The notes below the pieces were generated by a model. The model did not search any database, was not told the DNA's origin, and saw only the letters and a program-made list of their open reading frames with translations. DNA of 64,000 bases from Cyclobacterium marinum DSM 745 (GTDB lineage Bacteria > Bacteroidota > Bacteroidia > Cytophagales > Cyclobacteriaceae), in assembly GCF_000222485.1 (NCBI RefSeq), contig NC_015914.1, forward strand, positions 558,001 through 622,000, read 5' to 3'. The number at the start of each line of letters is the position of its first letter. Position 1 is the first letter of the stretch. The position numbers and the translations under genes are program-made. Shown in pieces: positions 1-8,451 of this stretch.

Positions 1-1
1 G

Positions 2-1273
2 ATTGCAATGCTTACAACCGGAAGACCTGTATTTAGCAGTATAAATTACGAATTAAACAAAGCATTTCTTGCGGCAGCCTTTGACAGAAATGAGACCATT
101 TCTTTAGGAGAAATATTCAAAGAAACCAAAAACAACAGCCTAAATGGTCCATTGAACCGCAATTTCTCCTTACTTGGTGACCCATCCCTAAAACTGGACA
201 TTCCTTTGTACAATGCAGGTACTAAAGAATGGATAGAGGTAGACACCCAACTAATGACTGAGGAGCTTAGCGGTTTAAATAGGCTTGAATACAGTGGCAC
301 TATCGAGGATCCATTGACAGGTTCCCTTGTAAGTCAATTTAATGGAACCTATGAAATAACCATTAATGGACCTGGGGAAGAAATAGAAACTTTAGGTGAT
401 GAAAGTCCGAAAACCACTTATTTGGCTTATAACCAGTCCTTATTCCGGGGAACGGGAGAAGTTGTTCAAGGCCAATTTTCCGGAGAAGTTTTGCTCCCAA
501 CTTTAGAGAATTTTTCCAACAGTGATTTCCGCATCAACGTGTTTGCTGAAGACGAGAACCTCAATAGGGAAGCTATTGGAAGCACCGAAATCCCTTATCA
601 AATAAAACCTATTGGCCATCTACCTGAGGAAAACGGCCCTGAGATAGCCTTATGGGTGGCAGATAGTCTATTCAGTAAGGCTAGCATCTCCTCTCGCAAT
701 ACCCCTATTTGGATCCAAATTTCAGATGATTCGGGTATTAATATAATTGATGCAGCTGGCATGACGCTTCAAATAAATAATGGGGAGCCGATTACACTAA
801 TTGATCAATATCAAGCAATAAATGGAACTTACACAAAGGGCAGGGTAAAAACCTGGGCTTACGACTTAAACGAAGGTGTTAACGAATTGCTCATTACAGC
901 CATAGATCAGTTGGGCAATAGCACTCAACTCCGGGAAAAGGTTGAGGTTCTGGGCAGTAAGCATCTAAAAATCGAAAACCTATTGGTTTATCCCAACCCT
1001 GCAAGCGACCAAGTTAATTTTGTGGTCACCCATAATCGTTTAGGCGAGACCCTTAGTTTAGAAGTCAGTATATTTTCTTTACAAGGGACTGAAATATTTT
1101 CTTACAAAGGACGTTTTCCAAAAGTTGAACGGTCAATAATAGACAGTCAATGGATATTTTTAAACCGTAATTCAAAAAATCTAATAAAAGGAACTTATCT
1201 TTACAATTTAAATTTATATTCTGAGGAGGACGCAACTTCAGATATATTAGCAGGTAAAATCATTATTCAATGA
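2..1273 (+). CDS. porU: Type IX secretion sortase PorU, C-terminal part (5' end outside window)
   Basis: PorU is the cell-surface C25 (gingipain-type) protease that removes C-terminal sorting domains from type IX cargo and attaches the cargo to the surface. Only the last 420 or so residues are present; the frame is open to the window edge, so the ATG at 8 is not the true start. Visible are the end of the C25 domain with the typical LGDPSLKL motif (about residue 56 from that ATG), an Ig-like middle section, and a C-terminal sorting-type domain beginning at YPNPASDQVNF (about residue 330). The stop overlaps the porV start by ATGA at 1270-1273, so the two are translationally coupled. The catalytic Cys/His lie outside the window. 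The call rests on the motifs plus the porV neighbour. Confidence 0.88.
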   Translation: MAMLTTGRPVFSSINYELNKAFLAAAFDRNETISLGEIFKETKNNSLNGPLNRNFSLLGDPSLKLDIPLYNAGTKEWIEVDTQLMTEELSGLNRLEYSGTIEDPLTGSLVSQFNGTYEITINGPGEEIETLGDESPKTTYLAYNQSLFRGTGEVVQGQFSGEVLLPTLENFSNSDFRINVFAEDENLNREAIGSTEIPYQIKPIGHLPEENGPEIALWVADSLFSKASISSRNTPIWIQISDDSGINIIDAAGMTLQINNGEPITLIDQYQAINGTYTKGRVKTWAYDLNEGVNELLITAIDQLGNSTQLREKVEVLGSKHLKIENLLVYPNPASDQVNFVVTHNRLGETLSLEVSIFSLQGTEIFSYKGRFPKVERSIIDSQWIFLNRNSKNLIKGTYLYNLNLYSEEDATSDILAGKIIIQ

Positions 1274-2484
1274 AAGCAATTAAAAACAGTCTCCCCATTT
1301 TTACTTTTTTGTTGGCCTTCGGCTTCTTTCATGTCGAAACCAAAGCACAAAACTCCGTAGTTCTCTCTAGCCAAGATCCCAACAGGAGGGTGATCATTAC
1401 GGCAGTCCCATTTTTAAACTTTGCACCTGACAGTAGACATTCAGCGATGGGAGACGTTGGCGTAGCTACTTCTCCTGATGCCAATTCCGCACATTGGAAT
1501 GCAGGAAAGTTGGCATTTATAGAGGATGACATGGGGTTTTCCCTTTCTTATTCTCCTTGGCTTGGCAGATTAGTACCGGATATGTCTCTCAACTACCTCA
1601 CCGGATACAAAAAAATTGATGATGTATCAGCTTTCGGTATAGATCTCAGGTACTTCAACATGGGTGACATTGCTTTAACAGACGGTCAAGGAAATTCTTT
1701 AGGGGATTTTAGCCCCAGAGACATCGCTATTGGCGGTACTTATTCAAGAAAACTTTCAGATAACTTATCTTTAGGAATAAGTGCTCGGTTTATTCACTCC
1801 AATTTATCCGGAAATATAAGCGCGTCAGGTGGCAATGAAAGCCGACCCGGAGTATCAGTGGGAACAGATGTAGGGCTTTACCATACTTCAGAAATTTTAA
1901 TCTCCGATAAGGAAGGTGTTCTTTCTTGGGGAATAAACCTTTCCAATATTGGACCTAAAATCACCTATAACAGTGCAGACGACCTTGATTACCTGCCCAC
2001 GAATTTCAGAATCGGTTCAGCACTTACCATCCCAATGGATGAGTTAAATAAAATTACTTTTGCCCTTGACCTAAACAAACTAATGGTACCAAGTCCTCCT
2101 GTTTACATGGAAGATGAGAATGGACAATTGGTCATAGACCCTAATACCGGTAATCCTCAAATTGAGGCAGGGAAAGACCCGACAAGACCCTTGATAAGCG
2201 GTATGTTTGGTTCATTTGTGGATGCACCGGATGGTTTTAGTGAAGAGCTGCAAGAGCTAATGATTTCCTTTGGTACTGAGTATTCTTATGATGACAAATT
2301 TGCTCTTAGATTGGGGTATTTTTATGAAAATGCCAGCAAAGGAGGAAGAAGATACTTCACCATGGGAGTTGGCTTCAAATACAATCGTTTGGGCTTTGAC
2401 TTTTCTTATTTAGTGCCACAAGTTCAAAACCATCCATTGGCCGAAACCCTAAGATTTAGCTTGCAATACAACGTTCAAAAATGA
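1270..2484 (+). CDS. porV: Type IX secretion outer-membrane protein PorV (LptO)
   Basis: PorV is a FadL-like 14-strand outer-membrane beta-barrel that carries type IX cargo from the translocon to PorU. The 404-residue product has a signal peptide ending near residue 26 (HVETKAQ). It then shows the family hallmark of a short N-terminal segment with AVPFLNFAPDSRHSAMGDVG, where Ser-Arg-His-Ser-Ala-Met-Gly is the signature, followed by alternating beta-strands to a barrel-like C-terminus. It overlaps porU upstream and the M16 gene downstream, both by ATGA, so the three genes form one tight transcription unit. Confidence 0.93.
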   Translation: MKAIKNSLPIFTFLLAFGFFHVETKAQNSVVLSSQDPNRRVIITAVPFLNFAPDSRHSAMGDVGVATSPDANSAHWNAGKLAFIEDDMGFSLSYSPWLGRLVPDMSLNYLTGYKKIDDVSAFGIDLRYFNMGDIALTDGQGNSLGDFSPRDIAIGGTYSRKLSDNLSLGISARFIHSNLSGNISASGGNESRPGVSVGTDVGLYHTSEILISDKEGVLSWGINLSNIGPKITYNSADDLDYLPTNFRIGSALTIPMDELNKITFALDLNKLMVPSPPVYMEDENGQLVIDPNTGNPQIEAGKDPTRPLISGMFGSFVDAPDGFSEELQELMISFGTEYSYDDKFALRLGYFYENASKGGRRYFTMGVGFKYNRLGFDFSYLVPQVQNHPLAETLRFSLQYNVQK

Positions 2485-3758
2485 GTATAGACCGAAGTCT
2501 TGCACCTCCGTACAGCATTCCTGAAAAAATCCATTTGAATCCCCCCGAAAAAAGGGTACTGCCAAATGGTACACCAATATATTACATTCCTTTCCCCAAT
2601 ATAGATGCAATAAAGATTGAGGTTGTCTTTCCAATAAACAATAGTAAAGATAAAAACAGCAAAGCATTGCAGCCGTTTTTTATGCTTTATATGTTATTGG
2701 AAGGTACTAAAACCATGAACTCAGAAAAACTAGATGATTTTTTTGATTTTCATGCTTCTGAGGTTGATATAATTTCGGGATATGAAAGGCAAGGATTGAG
2801 TTTATTGACGACAAAAAAGCACCTTTTGGAAGTATTGCCTGTATTCAGGTCCTTGTTTACAGAGGCCGTATTTCCGGAAAAAGAACTAAAAAAGAGGAAG
2901 TCTCAGAAAAAGTTAAGCATCAGCATAAAAAATGAACAAACCTCTGCACGTGCTAACCAGTTGATTCGAAAAAGTCTTTTTGAAAAAGACCATCCATTTG
3001 GCTACCAAGTAACCGAGGAAGATGTTGATGCGATCCAACAAAATGACCTAATAGCGTATTACGAAAAAGATTTTTTATTATCTCCCCAAATATTTCTTAC
3101 AGGACAGCTTTCTGAAAAGGAACTGAATCAAATAGAATTACTCTTTAGTGATTTACCCCTTTCTCCTAAAACACCTCACTTATTACCAACTGGAGTCGTT
3201 CAACCCTCTAAGCTTCTTGAAAAAAAACCTGAAGCCGTACAATCCAGCATAAGGATTGCCAAATGGATGATTCCCAAATCTCATCCAGACTACCCAGCGT
3301 TGTCTGTACTCAACACCCTGTTAGGTGGTTATTTTGGCAGTAGACTGATCAAAAACATTCGAGAAGAGAAAGGTTACACTTATGGCATCAATAGCTTTCT
3401 GGGCGAATTAAATGGAAATGAATACTGGATGACAGTGGCCGATGTAAAAGGAGGCTATGGCGAAGTGGTTATTCAAGAGGTTTATAAGGAAATTGAAAGG
3501 CTAAAAATGGAGCCTGTTTCGGCTGGTGAACTAGAAATCATAAAAAATTACCTGGCAGGAAGTATTTTGGCCAATTTCAGCAGTCCTTTCGATCAGATGA
3601 GTCATTTCCAGCATGTACATTTCCAAGGTCTTAATTTTGATTATTACACCCGCCACCTTGATTATATCAAAAACTTTGACGGCAGCGATATTATGACAAT
3701 GGCCAAAAGGTACTTCAATGAAAAAGAAATGCTTGAGGTTATAGTTGGAGCGGGATAA
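2481..3758 (+). CDS. M16-family peptidase-like protein lacking the zinc motif
   Basis: The 425-residue protein has the two-lobed M16 (pitrilysin/MPP) layout, with an M16 C-terminal domain around residues 190-370 containing the conserved region GGYFGSRLIKNIREEKGYTY. At the place where active members have HxxEH there is only PFFMLYMLLEG, so the zinc-binding His and Glu are missing. Such non-catalytic M16 subunits usually pair with an active partner. A catalytic M16 gene lies 25 kb away at 28977-30206. No signal peptide is seen. Co-transcription with porU-porV is inferred from the ATGA overlap at 2481-2484. Confidence 0.85.
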   Translation: MSIDRSLAPPYSIPEKIHLNPPEKRVLPNGTPIYYIPFPNIDAIKIEVVFPINNSKDKNSKALQPFFMLYMLLEGTKTMNSEKLDDFFDFHASEVDIISGYERQGLSLLTTKKHLLEVLPVFRSLFTEAVFPEKELKKRKSQKKLSISIKNEQTSARANQLIRKSLFEKDHPFGYQVTEEDVDAIQQNDLIAYYEKDFLLSPQIFLTGQLSEKELNQIELLFSDLPLSPKTPHLLPTGVVQPSKLLEKKPEAVQSSIRIAKWMIPKSHPDYPALSVLNTLLGGYFGSRLIKNIREEKGYTYGINSFLGELNGNEYWMTVADVKGGYGEVVIQEVYKEIERLKMEPVSAGELEIIKNYLAGSILANFSSPFDQMSHFQHVHFQGLNFDYYTRHLDYIKNFDGSDIMTMAKRYFNEKEMLEVIVGAG

Positions 3759-3767
3759 TTTGGCCCT

Positions 3768-4763
3768 TTACTTAAAATGTTTAAGTCTCCATTTCTCATA
3801 CATGGCCGATACATCTATCTTGGCCTTGGTCCAAAGGTAAAAAAACATGTAGCTTAGCCCAAAAGGAAATAATTTTCGGTATAAGGTCAACATCTTTTGA
3901 GCCACATCAAAATTAGCAGATGCCGTCGCATGTTTAATTTCATGAATCAACCTTTGCTGAAGGGCCTTTTTTTCTGTTTTGGTTGTTACCATTGTAGCTA
4001 ATTTTTCACACACTAGGTAGGTGGAAGGCAATAATTGAGACTTCTTGGATCTATACTGCTGCTGAGAAAGTGATTCTTGTAATATTCGTTTATTTACTGT
4101 GATATGATCTCCATATACAAAAGAATACTTCGAAGACATCCTTACCAAAATATCAAAATCTTCGTAATTTAGGTTTTCATCATAGCAGCCAATTTCCCTA
4201 AAAGCCCCAGCATCCATAACCAAAGTGGGTGAACTGATGGCATACCTTCGAATCAACTCAGCAAAGACATCACCTGAAGCAACCTTTTTACTTGCCTTTC
4301 CAAAGGCATCTGTAGGGTAAAAAGTTTGGGTTTCACCATTTGGAAAGTGCTCCAAGGAATTACAAAAATAAACCTTGGCATCGCTTTGATTCAAATGGGA
4401 GATGGCAAACTCCAAATGCTTCGGTTCAAAAAAATCATCCGCTGCCAAATCCACTATGTATTCTCCTTCAGAATTAGCAAAAGCTTGATTAAAAGCCTTA
4501 CAGTAATTCATTTTTTTTTCGTGAAAGAATGCCTTAATCGGAATTTCATTGCAATTCTCTTTTACCCACGATATTATTTTCGATTTAGAATGATCTTTGC
4601 TCCCATTGTCAACAATCAATAGCTCTATAGGCCTGTAGGTCTGGCTTACAAGGCTTTCCAAAGCTTGCACAACATATTCCGCCTGATTATAACAAGTGCA
4701 AATCACCGTAACAAGGGACTTTTCTTTTGTTTGCATTCCGGCACTAAGGCTTGATTTCTTCAT
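3768..4763 (-). CDS. Family 2 glycosyltransferase
   Basis: This GT-A fold glycosyltransferase transfers a sugar from a nucleotide-sugar donor to an unknown acceptor. The N-terminal nucleotide-binding strand is VTVICTCYNQAEYVVQALES, followed by LLIVDNGSKD and a DxD-like DLAADDFFEP near residue 110. NYEDFDILVRM in the second half resembles the ED acceptor-base region. The C-terminal 100 residues are basic and helical with no clear membrane span. It stands alone, convergent with the M16 gene (9 bp between stops). There is no polysaccharide cluster around it, so the substrate cannot be predicted. Confidence 0.85.
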   Translation of the reverse strand: MKKSSLSAGMQTKEKSLVTVICTCYNQAEYVVQALESLVSQTYRPIELLIVDNGSKDHSKSKIISWVKENCNEIPIKAFFHEKKMNYCKAFNQAFANSEGEYIVDLAADDFFEPKHLEFAISHLNQSDAKVYFCNSLEHFPNGETQTFYPTDAFGKASKKVASGDVFAELIRRYAISSPTLVMDAGAFREIGCYDENLNYEDFDILVRMSSKYSFVYGDHITVNKRILQESLSQQQYRSKKSQLLPSTYLVCEKLATMVTTKTEKKALQQRLIHEIKHATASANFDVAQKMLTLYRKLFPFGLSYMFFYLWTKAKIDVSAMYEKWRLKHFK

Positions 4764-4827
4764 CAGATTAATTCAAATGCCTAAATTAGCAAATGAAAAT
4801 TGAGAAAATTAATCTAAACAAATAATA

Positions 4828-5424
4828 ATGGAGGATACTTATCGAAGTATTGAAAGGCCTTCACAGGGTATTTATAAAGAAAAAGGCAGCAAATTTCTAT
4901 CTTTTGCCTACCCTGTAGAAAACGAAGAAGAAATACAAGATTTGGTCCATCAATTAAAGAAGCAATACCATGATGCTCGGCACCATTGCTATGCCTATAT
5001 CTTGGGAAAAGACATGAAAAACTTTCGCTCTAATGACGATGGAGAACCCAACCACAGTGCGGGAGACCCCATATTGGGTCAGATCAGATCAAATGAATTA
5101 ACCCAAATTTTAATTGTTGTTGTCAGGTATTTTGGTGGCACCAAATTAGGCGTTGGAGGCCTAATCAGAGCATATAAAACAGCTGCTGCTGATGCAATCT
5201 TGTCTGCGGAAATAGTAGAGAAAACGGTTATGGTACCTCTTGAATTTTCTTTTGGCTATCTTTCTATGGATGAGATAATGAGAACTGTCAAAAGGTACAA
5301 TTTGAAAATCATTTCTCAAGCATTTGATAACAGTTGCAGAATAAAGGTGGCATGCAGGGAAAGTCAAGCAGAAGAGGTAATTGGGGTCCTATCTGAAGTC
5401 CCTACCTCCAGCCAAGTCAAGTAG
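4828..5424 (+). CDS. YigZ/IMPACT family protein (UPF0029)
   Basis: The 198-residue protein matches the YigZ/IMPACT family. The signature region VRYFGGTKLGVGGLIRAYKT lies at about residues 95-114, preceded by HHCYAYILG and NDDGEPNHSAGDPIL. The N-terminal domain has an RNase PH/EF-G-IV-like fold; the C-terminal DUF1949 part is present. The molecular role is unsettled: eukaryotic IMPACT regulates Gcn2, while the bacterial function is unclear. Its 3' end overlaps the convergent exonuclease by 8 bp. Confidence 0.88.
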   Translation: MEDTYRSIERPSQGIYKEKGSKFLSFAYPVENEEEIQDLVHQLKKQYHDARHHCYAYILGKDMKNFRSNDDGEPNHSAGDPILGQIRSNELTQILIVVVRYFGGTKLGVGGLIRAYKTAAADAILSAEIVEKTVMVPLEFSFGYLSMDEIMRTVKRYNLKIISQAFDNSCRIKVACRESQAEEVIGVLSEVPTSSQVK

Positions 5425-6019
5425 AAAATATTTCATCCAAATATCCTTCTTTGTAAAGTTTAAGGAAAATCTCTAGGCAAGCCCAAGCATCAGTGGCTGC
5501 ATAAAGCATTTGTTTGGAAGTTAAAACCGGGGCTTCCCAGTTGGACACCTGTTCTGATTTAGATATTCTTATACCCAGTACCATTGCGCTAAGATTGCGT
5601 ACGCCTACATTCAAGAACCCTACTCGTTTCAACTCTTCATTTAAATCAAAGAAGGCATCAGGTTTGAAGTGGGGAGAAATCTTTTTTAACGCTTTCAAGT
5701 CATCCCTTACAGCAGCACCTACCTTCACTATATTGGGGTTTTCCAAAATGGCTTTGGCGCTAGAAGGAAAGCCAAAGTTATTAATCCTTATCAAATAGGC
5801 ATTATCTGTAGTAGAGAGTTGGAGTAAAGCTACATCATAACTCACTCCTTTTTTGAAGGCAGGTCTGGTCTCAGTATCAAAACCAATTATTTTACTTGAC
5901 AATAAATCCTTTTCCATTTCTTGAAGACTTTTCTCATCTTCAACAAGAATGATATTACCCGTAAAAGCACCTAAATCCAATGCGTTTACTTCTTCTTTGC
6001 TTATCTTCAATGGTATCAT
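5417..6019 (-). CDS. DEDDy 3'-5' exonuclease domain protein
   Basis: A stand-alone DnaQ-like/RNase D-type 3'-5' exonuclease of 200 residues. ExoI motif FDTETRP (Asp and Glu) is near residue 47, ExoII VGAAVRDDLKAL near residue 98, and ExoIII YAATDAWACLEIF near residue 173, with Tyr giving the DEDDy type. There is no HRDC domain, unlike RNase D, so it could act on DNA or RNA ends. The ATG at 6019 overlaps by ATGA (6016-6019) the stop of the original nhaC reading frame. That places it downstream of nhaC in one operon. Confidence 0.86.
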   Translation of the reverse strand: MIPLKISKEEVNALDLGAFTGNIILVEDEKSLQEMEKDLLSSKIIGFDTETRPAFKKGVSYDVALLQLSTTDNAYLIRINNFGFPSSAKAILENPNIVKVGAAVRDDLKALKKISPHFKPDAFFDLNEELKRVGFLNVGVRNLSAMVLGIRISKSEQVSNWEAPVLTSKQMLYAATDAWACLEIFLKLYKEGYLDEIFST

Positions 6020-6154
6020 GCCAAGCTTTCTTCTTTGTTAATTGATTTCATTTCTTTTTCAGAATAGTAGTTGATTCCCCAATTAAAATAGCCAAATAGC
6101 AGGGTCATAAATGGGCTAATTATATTGAAAAAACAATAGGGTGCATAAGTAAGT
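6016..6154 (-). other. Out-of-frame C-terminal segment of nhaC
   Basis: Directly after the nhaC stop at 6116 the sequence continues coding in another frame. From about 6152 down to 6016 it reads LTYAPYCFFNIISPFMTLLF and on to a TGA at 6016-6018. PYCFFNIISP is the conserved last-helix motif of NhaC-type antiporters, so this is the authentic C-terminus, displaced by a one-base gain or two-base loss around 6150-6157. The restored stop overlaps the exonuclease start by ATGA, which supports this frame as the ancestral one. Confidence 0.82.
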
Positions 6155-7504
6155 GGCCACACCCAAGACAGATGCCTGGGTTGCTCCACAAGTATTCCAA
6201 GGGATCAAGACAGAAGTAACCGTAGCACTATCTTCCAGAGTTCTACTTAAGTTTTCCCCTTTCAATCCCCGTTTTCGGTAGATATCTGCATACATCCTTC
6301 CCGGTACTAAAATCGCCAAGTATTGATCGGAGGTAGTAATATTAAAAAACAAACCTGTACCAACAGTAGATGCAATTAGGGATCCCACTGAGTTTACTTT
6401 ACTAATGACTGCTTCGGCAATAACACTTAGCATTCCGGAAACCTCCAAAATCCCACCAAAGGTCATGGCACAAATAATCAACCAGACTGTATACAACATA
6501 CCGGACATTCCTCCTGTAACCAATAGCTCATTTACAATTTCATTTGAGGTAACAATCATGGTTTCACCATACAGAGAGCGAAAAACAATTACAAATGATT
6601 TAAAGCTTATCCCTCCTTCTACATCTGAAATCATAGCCAACTCATGAATAATATCCTGCTGAAAAAGAACGGCAAATACACCTCCTAATATTGATCCGGT
6701 CAATAACACCGGGATGGCAGGAGCTTTCTTAATAATTAGAAAAATCACAACTGCAGGGACCAAAAACAACCATCCGTTGATAGTGAAGGTATTGGATATT
6801 ACTTGGGAAATGTCCTCCACTTGACCTACTACGCCTTCAGGCTTGTTCAAAAGCCCTATCACTCCAAATATTATCAAGGTAATGGTGATGGAAGGTACAG
6901 TGGTTTTCGTCATGTGCTTGATATGCGTAAACAAGTCCGTCCCTGCCATGGCAGGGGCAAGATTAGTGGTATCTGATAGAGGAGACATTTTATCACCAAA
7001 ATAAGCCCCGGAGATAATGGCTCCTCCAATCAGCCCCTCACTGAAACCCAATGCTTTCCCTATGCCTAATAATGCTACGCCGACGGTTGCTACCGTCGTC
7101 CAGCTACTGCCCGTTGCAATGGAAACTATTCCACAAACCACACATGCAGCCAATAAGAACACCGTAGGGTTTAAAACTTTTAGCCCATAATAAATCATTG
7201 CCGGAACAATCCCACTCAACATCCAGGTGCCGGCCAAAGCACCAATCAACAATAGGATTAAAATAGAAGACATGGCAGAAGAAATACTATTGATTATACC
7301 TTTTTCAATTACTGCCCATTTCACCTTTAGCCTAAAAACCGCAATTAAACCTGCCACTCCACTAGCGAAAATAAGCACCAGTTGATTAGATCCTGACAAG
7401 CCATCTGTCCCAAACACTTTGATATTGATTGCTAAAAGAACAATCAAGAAAATTATAGGGAATAATGCCTCCATAATGGTAGGTCTTTTTGAAATATCAC
7501 CCAT
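6116..7504 (-). CDS. nhaC: NhaC-type Na+/H+ antiporter, C-terminus frameshifted
   Basis: Inner-membrane antiporter of the NhaC family, exchanging sodium (or, in relatives, organic acids such as malate/lactate) for protons. About 11 hydrophobic segments are seen. The family motifs GSSWTTVATVGVALLGIG, FGDKMSPLSDTTNLAPAM and WNTCGATQASVLGVAT are all present. The reading frame is normal up to about residue 450, then shifts and ends in TLLFFQYN at 6116. The conserved last segment lies in another frame down to 6016. As written the protein lacks its final membrane helix. Whether it works, or the shift is a sequence error, cannot be decided here. Confidence 0.85.
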   Translation of the reverse strand: MGDISKRPTIMEALFPIIFLIVLLAINIKVFGTDGLSGSNQLVLIFASGVAGLIAVFRLKVKWAVIEKGIINSISSAMSSILILLLIGALAGTWMLSGIVPAMIYYGLKVLNPTVFLLAACVVCGIVSIATGSSWTTVATVGVALLGIGKALGFSEGLIGGAIISGAYFGDKMSPLSDTTNLAPAMAGTDLFTHIKHMTKTTVPSITITLIIFGVIGLLNKPEGVVGQVEDISQVISNTFTINGWLFLVPAVVIFLIIKKAPAIPVLLTGSILGGVFAVLFQQDIIHELAMISDVEGGISFKSFVIVFRSLYGETMIVTSNEIVNELLVTGGMSGMLYTVWLIICAMTFGGILEVSGMLSVIAEAVISKVNSVGSLIASTVGTGLFFNITTSDQYLAILVPGRMYADIYRKRGLKGENLSRTLEDSATVTSVLIPWNTCGATQASVLGVATYLCTLLFFQYN

Positions 7505-7860
7505 GAATGTCCCGTATAATCCTCATAAAAATTAAATGCTTTATAAAATCCTTCGAAACAATTTTTCGAAATTTTATCTTATTTACCTCTGTTAGTCAGC
7601 CTATCAAGTTAGCGTAAAGTATATTACATTTTATAAAAACCACACTATCTTCTTATTGTTTACTTTAAAACCCCTCCGCAATAGACCTTAATCTAATTTA
7701 AAGTTAGGAAAAATTATGCGCTTTTGCCTGCTGAACGGTTCACACTTTAAAAAAATCTAAGAGACAGACTATCAAATAAGAAATTTTCAATGGACCAAAT
7801 AGTATGAATGTTTCCATTTTTTTTTAACTTATAGCAGCTTTATCCATCAGACACATTCGT
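7505..7860. other. Intergenic region between divergent nhaC and Mpo1-like gene
   Basis: No coding sequence is seen in these 356 AT-rich bases. They must hold the divergent promoters. One short perfect inverted repeat, TTCGAAA at 7552-7558 and TTTCGAA at 7564-7570 with a 5-base spacer, lies about 50 bases upstream of the nhaC start and could be an operator or a leader hairpin. No riboswitch was recognised. Confidence 0.4.
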
Positions 7861-8340
7861 ATGAGAAAAATAGATGGTCTTTTAGAAGAATATGGCATTA
7901 GTCACCAAAACCCTACCAATAAAACCATACATTGGTTTTGCGTCCCTGCAATTTTTTTCAGTATTGTAGGTCTGATTTACAGCATCCCTCCCGGGCCATT
8001 GAATTCTATGGATTTCCTCCTGAGTAATTTCACTAATTGGGCTACCATAGCATTGCTTCTTGTGTTGTATTATTACATTACATTATCTGTCCCCCTGGCT
8101 TTAGGAATGTTTTTATTCTCTGCAGTCTGCTTGGCAGCGGCCAATTTATTGTCATTATTTTTACCTATACCCTTGTGGCTTTTTTCCATAATCCTCTTTA
8201 TAGTAGCATGGATTCTTCAATTTTACGGCCATAAAATTGAAGGAAAAAAACCATCTTTCTTTAAGGATGTCCAATTTCTCCTGATTGGCCCGGCTTGGTT
8301 GATGCATTTCATATATAAACGCTTAGGTATAGGCTATTAA
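7861..8340 (+). CDS. Mpo1-like (DUF962) membrane protein
   Basis: A 159-residue integral membrane protein of the DUF962/Mpo1 family. The yeast member is an Fe(II) dioxygenase of 2-hydroxy fatty-acid alpha-oxidation. The N-terminal family motif EYGISHQNPTNKTIHWFCVP carries the conserved histidines. Four hydrophobic segments follow, then FYGHKIEGKKPSFFKDVQFL with another conserved His and the final LLIGPAWLMHFIYKRLGIGY-type tail. Bacterial substrates are unknown. It lies 112 bases upstream of the KefB-type gene in the same direction, possibly co-transcribed. Confidence 0.85.
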   Translation: MRKIDGLLEEYGISHQNPTNKTIHWFCVPAIFFSIVGLIYSIPPGPLNSMDFLLSNFTNWATIALLLVLYYYITLSVPLALGMFLFSAVCLAAANLLSLFLPIPLWLFSIILFIVAWILQFYGHKIEGKKPSFFKDVQFLLIGPAWLMHFIYKRLGIGY

Positions 8341-8451
8341 TATTTGCTCACTACCTAACGAGGAAGTTTTGAATTGAAGGCTTGTCAATAGCTTAGTATT
8401 CTTATTATATTATTACCTTTCAAACCTATTTGCTTACCATTCGAATTATTT

